Shown piece by piece: positions 11,966 through 12,659 of a stretch of DNA of 12,659 bases. Source of the stretch: Blastocatellia bacterium (GTDB lineage: Bacteria; Acidobacteriota; Blastocatellia; Pyrinomonadales; Pyrinomonadaceae); contig PSRF01000311.1 of assembly GCA_003175865.1 (NCBI GenBank), forward strand, positions 1 through 12,659. Reading direction: 5' to 3'. Position 1 is the first letter of the stretch. Every line of letters starts with the position of its first letter. A program made the translations under genes and the position numbers. Below the pieces are notes generated by a model that saw only the letters and a program-made list of their open reading frames with translations, ran no database searches and had not been told where the DNA came from.

Positions 11966-12373
11966 ATGAAACCTGCTGCTCTCGTACTTTGCTTAGTAAC
12001 CTGCACACTTTTGATCGCTTGCACACAATCAGCACCAACTCAATCGACAAACGCCAACACCGCTGCTCCAAAGAGTCCTACGACTTCTGCGACCGCAACT
12101 CCAGATTCAGCCTCTCTGGCGCGCGCTCAATACGCGAAGCACTGCGAAGGGTGTCATGGTCAAACTGGTGAGGGTGGTCTCGTCAAAGTCGACGACAAAC
12201 GGTTGAAAGTGCCATCGTTCAAAGTCGGGCACGCACTGAAACATGCCGACGAAGATTTCATCAAGCAAATTACGAAGGGCGGTGATGGGATGCCGTCCTT
12301 CAAAGACAAACTCAAACCCGAGGAAATGCAAGCGTTGGTGAAACTGATCAGAACGCAGTTTCAAGGGAAGTAA
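11966..12373 (+). CDS. Lipoprotein monoheme cytochrome c
   Basis: This 135-residue protein begins with a lipoprotein signal peptide ending in LLIAC, with C19 as the lipidated residue. A Thr/Ala/Ser/Pro-rich tether follows (about 20-50), then one class-I cytochrome c domain. The heme motif is C60-E-G-C63-H64, followed by GQTGEGG; M109 in GGDGMPSF is the probable axial methionine, and KLKPEEMQALVKLIR is the closing helix. It should be anchored to a membrane on the periplasmic side and carry single electrons. Its position 196 bp after the Rieske and cytochrome b-c genes suggests that it accepts electrons from that complex and passes them to an oxidase. The intervening REPIN-like element and a candidate promoter leave open whether it shares their transcript. 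Confidence 0.92.
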   Translation: MKPAALVLCLVTCTLLIACTQSAPTQSTNANTAAPKSPTTSATATPDSASLARAQYAKHCEGCHGQTGEGGLVKVDDKRLKVPSFKVGHALKHADEDFIKQITKGGDGMPSFKDKLKPEEMQALVKLIRTQFQGK

Positions 12374-12499
12374 GTGCTTCGTACTTCGTACTTTGTGCCT
12401 CGTACTTTGTGCTTTGTGTTTTGTGCTTTGTATTTTGGTCTTTGTGCTTAAGTGTTGTTTCATTCAACCACGAAGTACAAAGTTCAAAGCACAAAGCAC
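12374..12499. repeat. 7-bp tandem repeat with inverted arms after the cytochrome c stop
   Basis: Eleven consecutive heptamers of consensus GTRCTTT run from 12374 to 12450 (GTGCTTC, GTACTTC, GTACTTT, GTGCTTT and variants), beginning on the base after the TAA. After about 20 bp, four units in reverse-complement orientation follow at 12472-12499 (GAAGTAC, AAAGTTC, AAAGCAC, AAAGCAC). The arms can fold into a long A/T-rich hairpin, which may serve as a transcription end for the cytochrome gene. The layout recalls the short tandemly repeated repetitive sequences described in cyanobacteria. Confidence 0.85.
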
Positions 12500-12510
12500 A
12501 TTGTCAAGAC

Positions 12511-12539
12511 TTTACGATTCACCATCAAACTCTTATTAT
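12511..12539 (+). promoter_or_regulatory. Candidate promoter of tRNA-Arg
   Basis: TTTACG (12511-12516) and TATTAT (12534-12539) are separated by 17 bp, with four and five of six consensus matches. The -10 box ends 10 bp before the mature tRNA 5' end, so the leader would be very short. Confidence 0.4.
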
Positions 12540-12549
12540 CCGTTCACGT

Positions 12550-12626
12550 GCACCCGTAGCTCAGTTGGATAGAGCGTCTGACTTCGAATCAGAAGGTCGC
12601 AGGTTCGAGCCCTGCTGGGTGCACCA
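12550..12626 (+). tRNA. tRNA-Arg (anticodon TCG)
   Basis: A complete 77-nt cloverleaf can be folded by eye. The acceptor stem pairs GCACCCG with TGGGTGC (one G-U pair). The D arm is GCTC/GAGC. The anticodon stem TCTGA/TCAGA encloses the loop CTTCGAA, with TCG at 12584-12586 reading CGA arginine codons. The T arm is GCAGG/CCTGC with loop TTCGAGC. The discriminator is A and the 3' CCA is encoded. As an intact tRNA gene it is a possible integration site, but no integrase or direct repeat of its 3' end is seen in the window. Confidence 0.97.
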
Positions 12627-12659
12627 TTCCTTTCTGCCCCTTTCCGAACTATCGAGTCC

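Noticed and set aside
12107..12463. 118-residue minus-strand open frame with Lys/Ser/Thr/His/Gln seven-residue repeats
   Set aside because: It is antisense to the well-supported cytochrome c gene, and its repetitive N-terminus is just the 7-bp tandem array read in frame.
12374..12499. CRISPR array
   Set aside because: The units are 7 bp with no unique spacers, and the second block is inverted; this is a short tandem repeat.

Overview
This 12.7 kb window is about 50% GC and looks like the chromosome of an environmental Gram-negative-type bacterium. My best guess is Acidobacteriota, perhaps Blastocatellia/Pyrinomonadaceae. That rests on the gene mix: a CadC-like winged-helix/TolB-like/TPR regulator, a HemQ-type chlorite-dismutase-family protein, a Rieske/cytochrome b/cytochrome c cluster, large secreted enzymes, and intergenic short tandem repeats with REP-like inverted pairs. 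No rRNA or marker gene fixes the taxonomy.

Layout. 1-552 (+) is the 3' end of a gene for a Pro/Arg/Gln-rich disordered tail. It converges on 575-2530 (-), a membrane-spanning transcriptional regulator. After a 401 bp intergenic stretch come 2932-3555 (+), a small secreted cysteine-containing protein of unknown family, and 3859-5517 (+), a Tat-exported vanadium-dependent haloperoxidase with an almost complete algal-bromoperoxidase-type active site. Convergent to it is 5532-8417 (-), a 961-residue secreted protein with a carbohydrate-binding-like N-terminus and a glycosidase-like body; an 8-bp tandem repeat lies in frame just after its signal peptide. Upstream on the same strand, 8417-8820 holds a frameshifted four-helix-bundle (23S rRNA intervening-sequence type) pseudogene, a second inverted copy of the 8-bp repeat, and 8887-9657 (-), the HemQ-like gene.

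Diverging from hemQ is an electron-transfer cluster (+): Rieske protein 9920-10447, overlapping by 4 nt a cytochrome b fused to a C-terminal cytochrome c domain (10444-11769), then a lipoprotein cytochrome c (11966-12373). A tRNA-Arg(TCG) closes the window at 12550-12626.

How it fits together. HemQ would supply heme for the b- and c-type cytochromes. The Rieske, cytochrome b-c and lipoprotein cytochrome c would form a quinol-oxidising or related membrane complex. The cytochrome b is the most unusual protein here: aligned to canonical b/b6, it has Arg in place of the helix-D His that ligates heme bH, and the Qo-site PEWY motif reads PGSQ, while the Rieske cluster and the bL ligands are intact. 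This suggests a Rieske/b complex with altered or no classical Q cycle.

The window is also rich in small repeats: an 8-bp tandem repeat (two inverted copies), a 7-bp tandem repeat with inverted arms, and two different REPIN-like elements, each with 27-bp arms. Three of these begin within a few bases of a stop codon.
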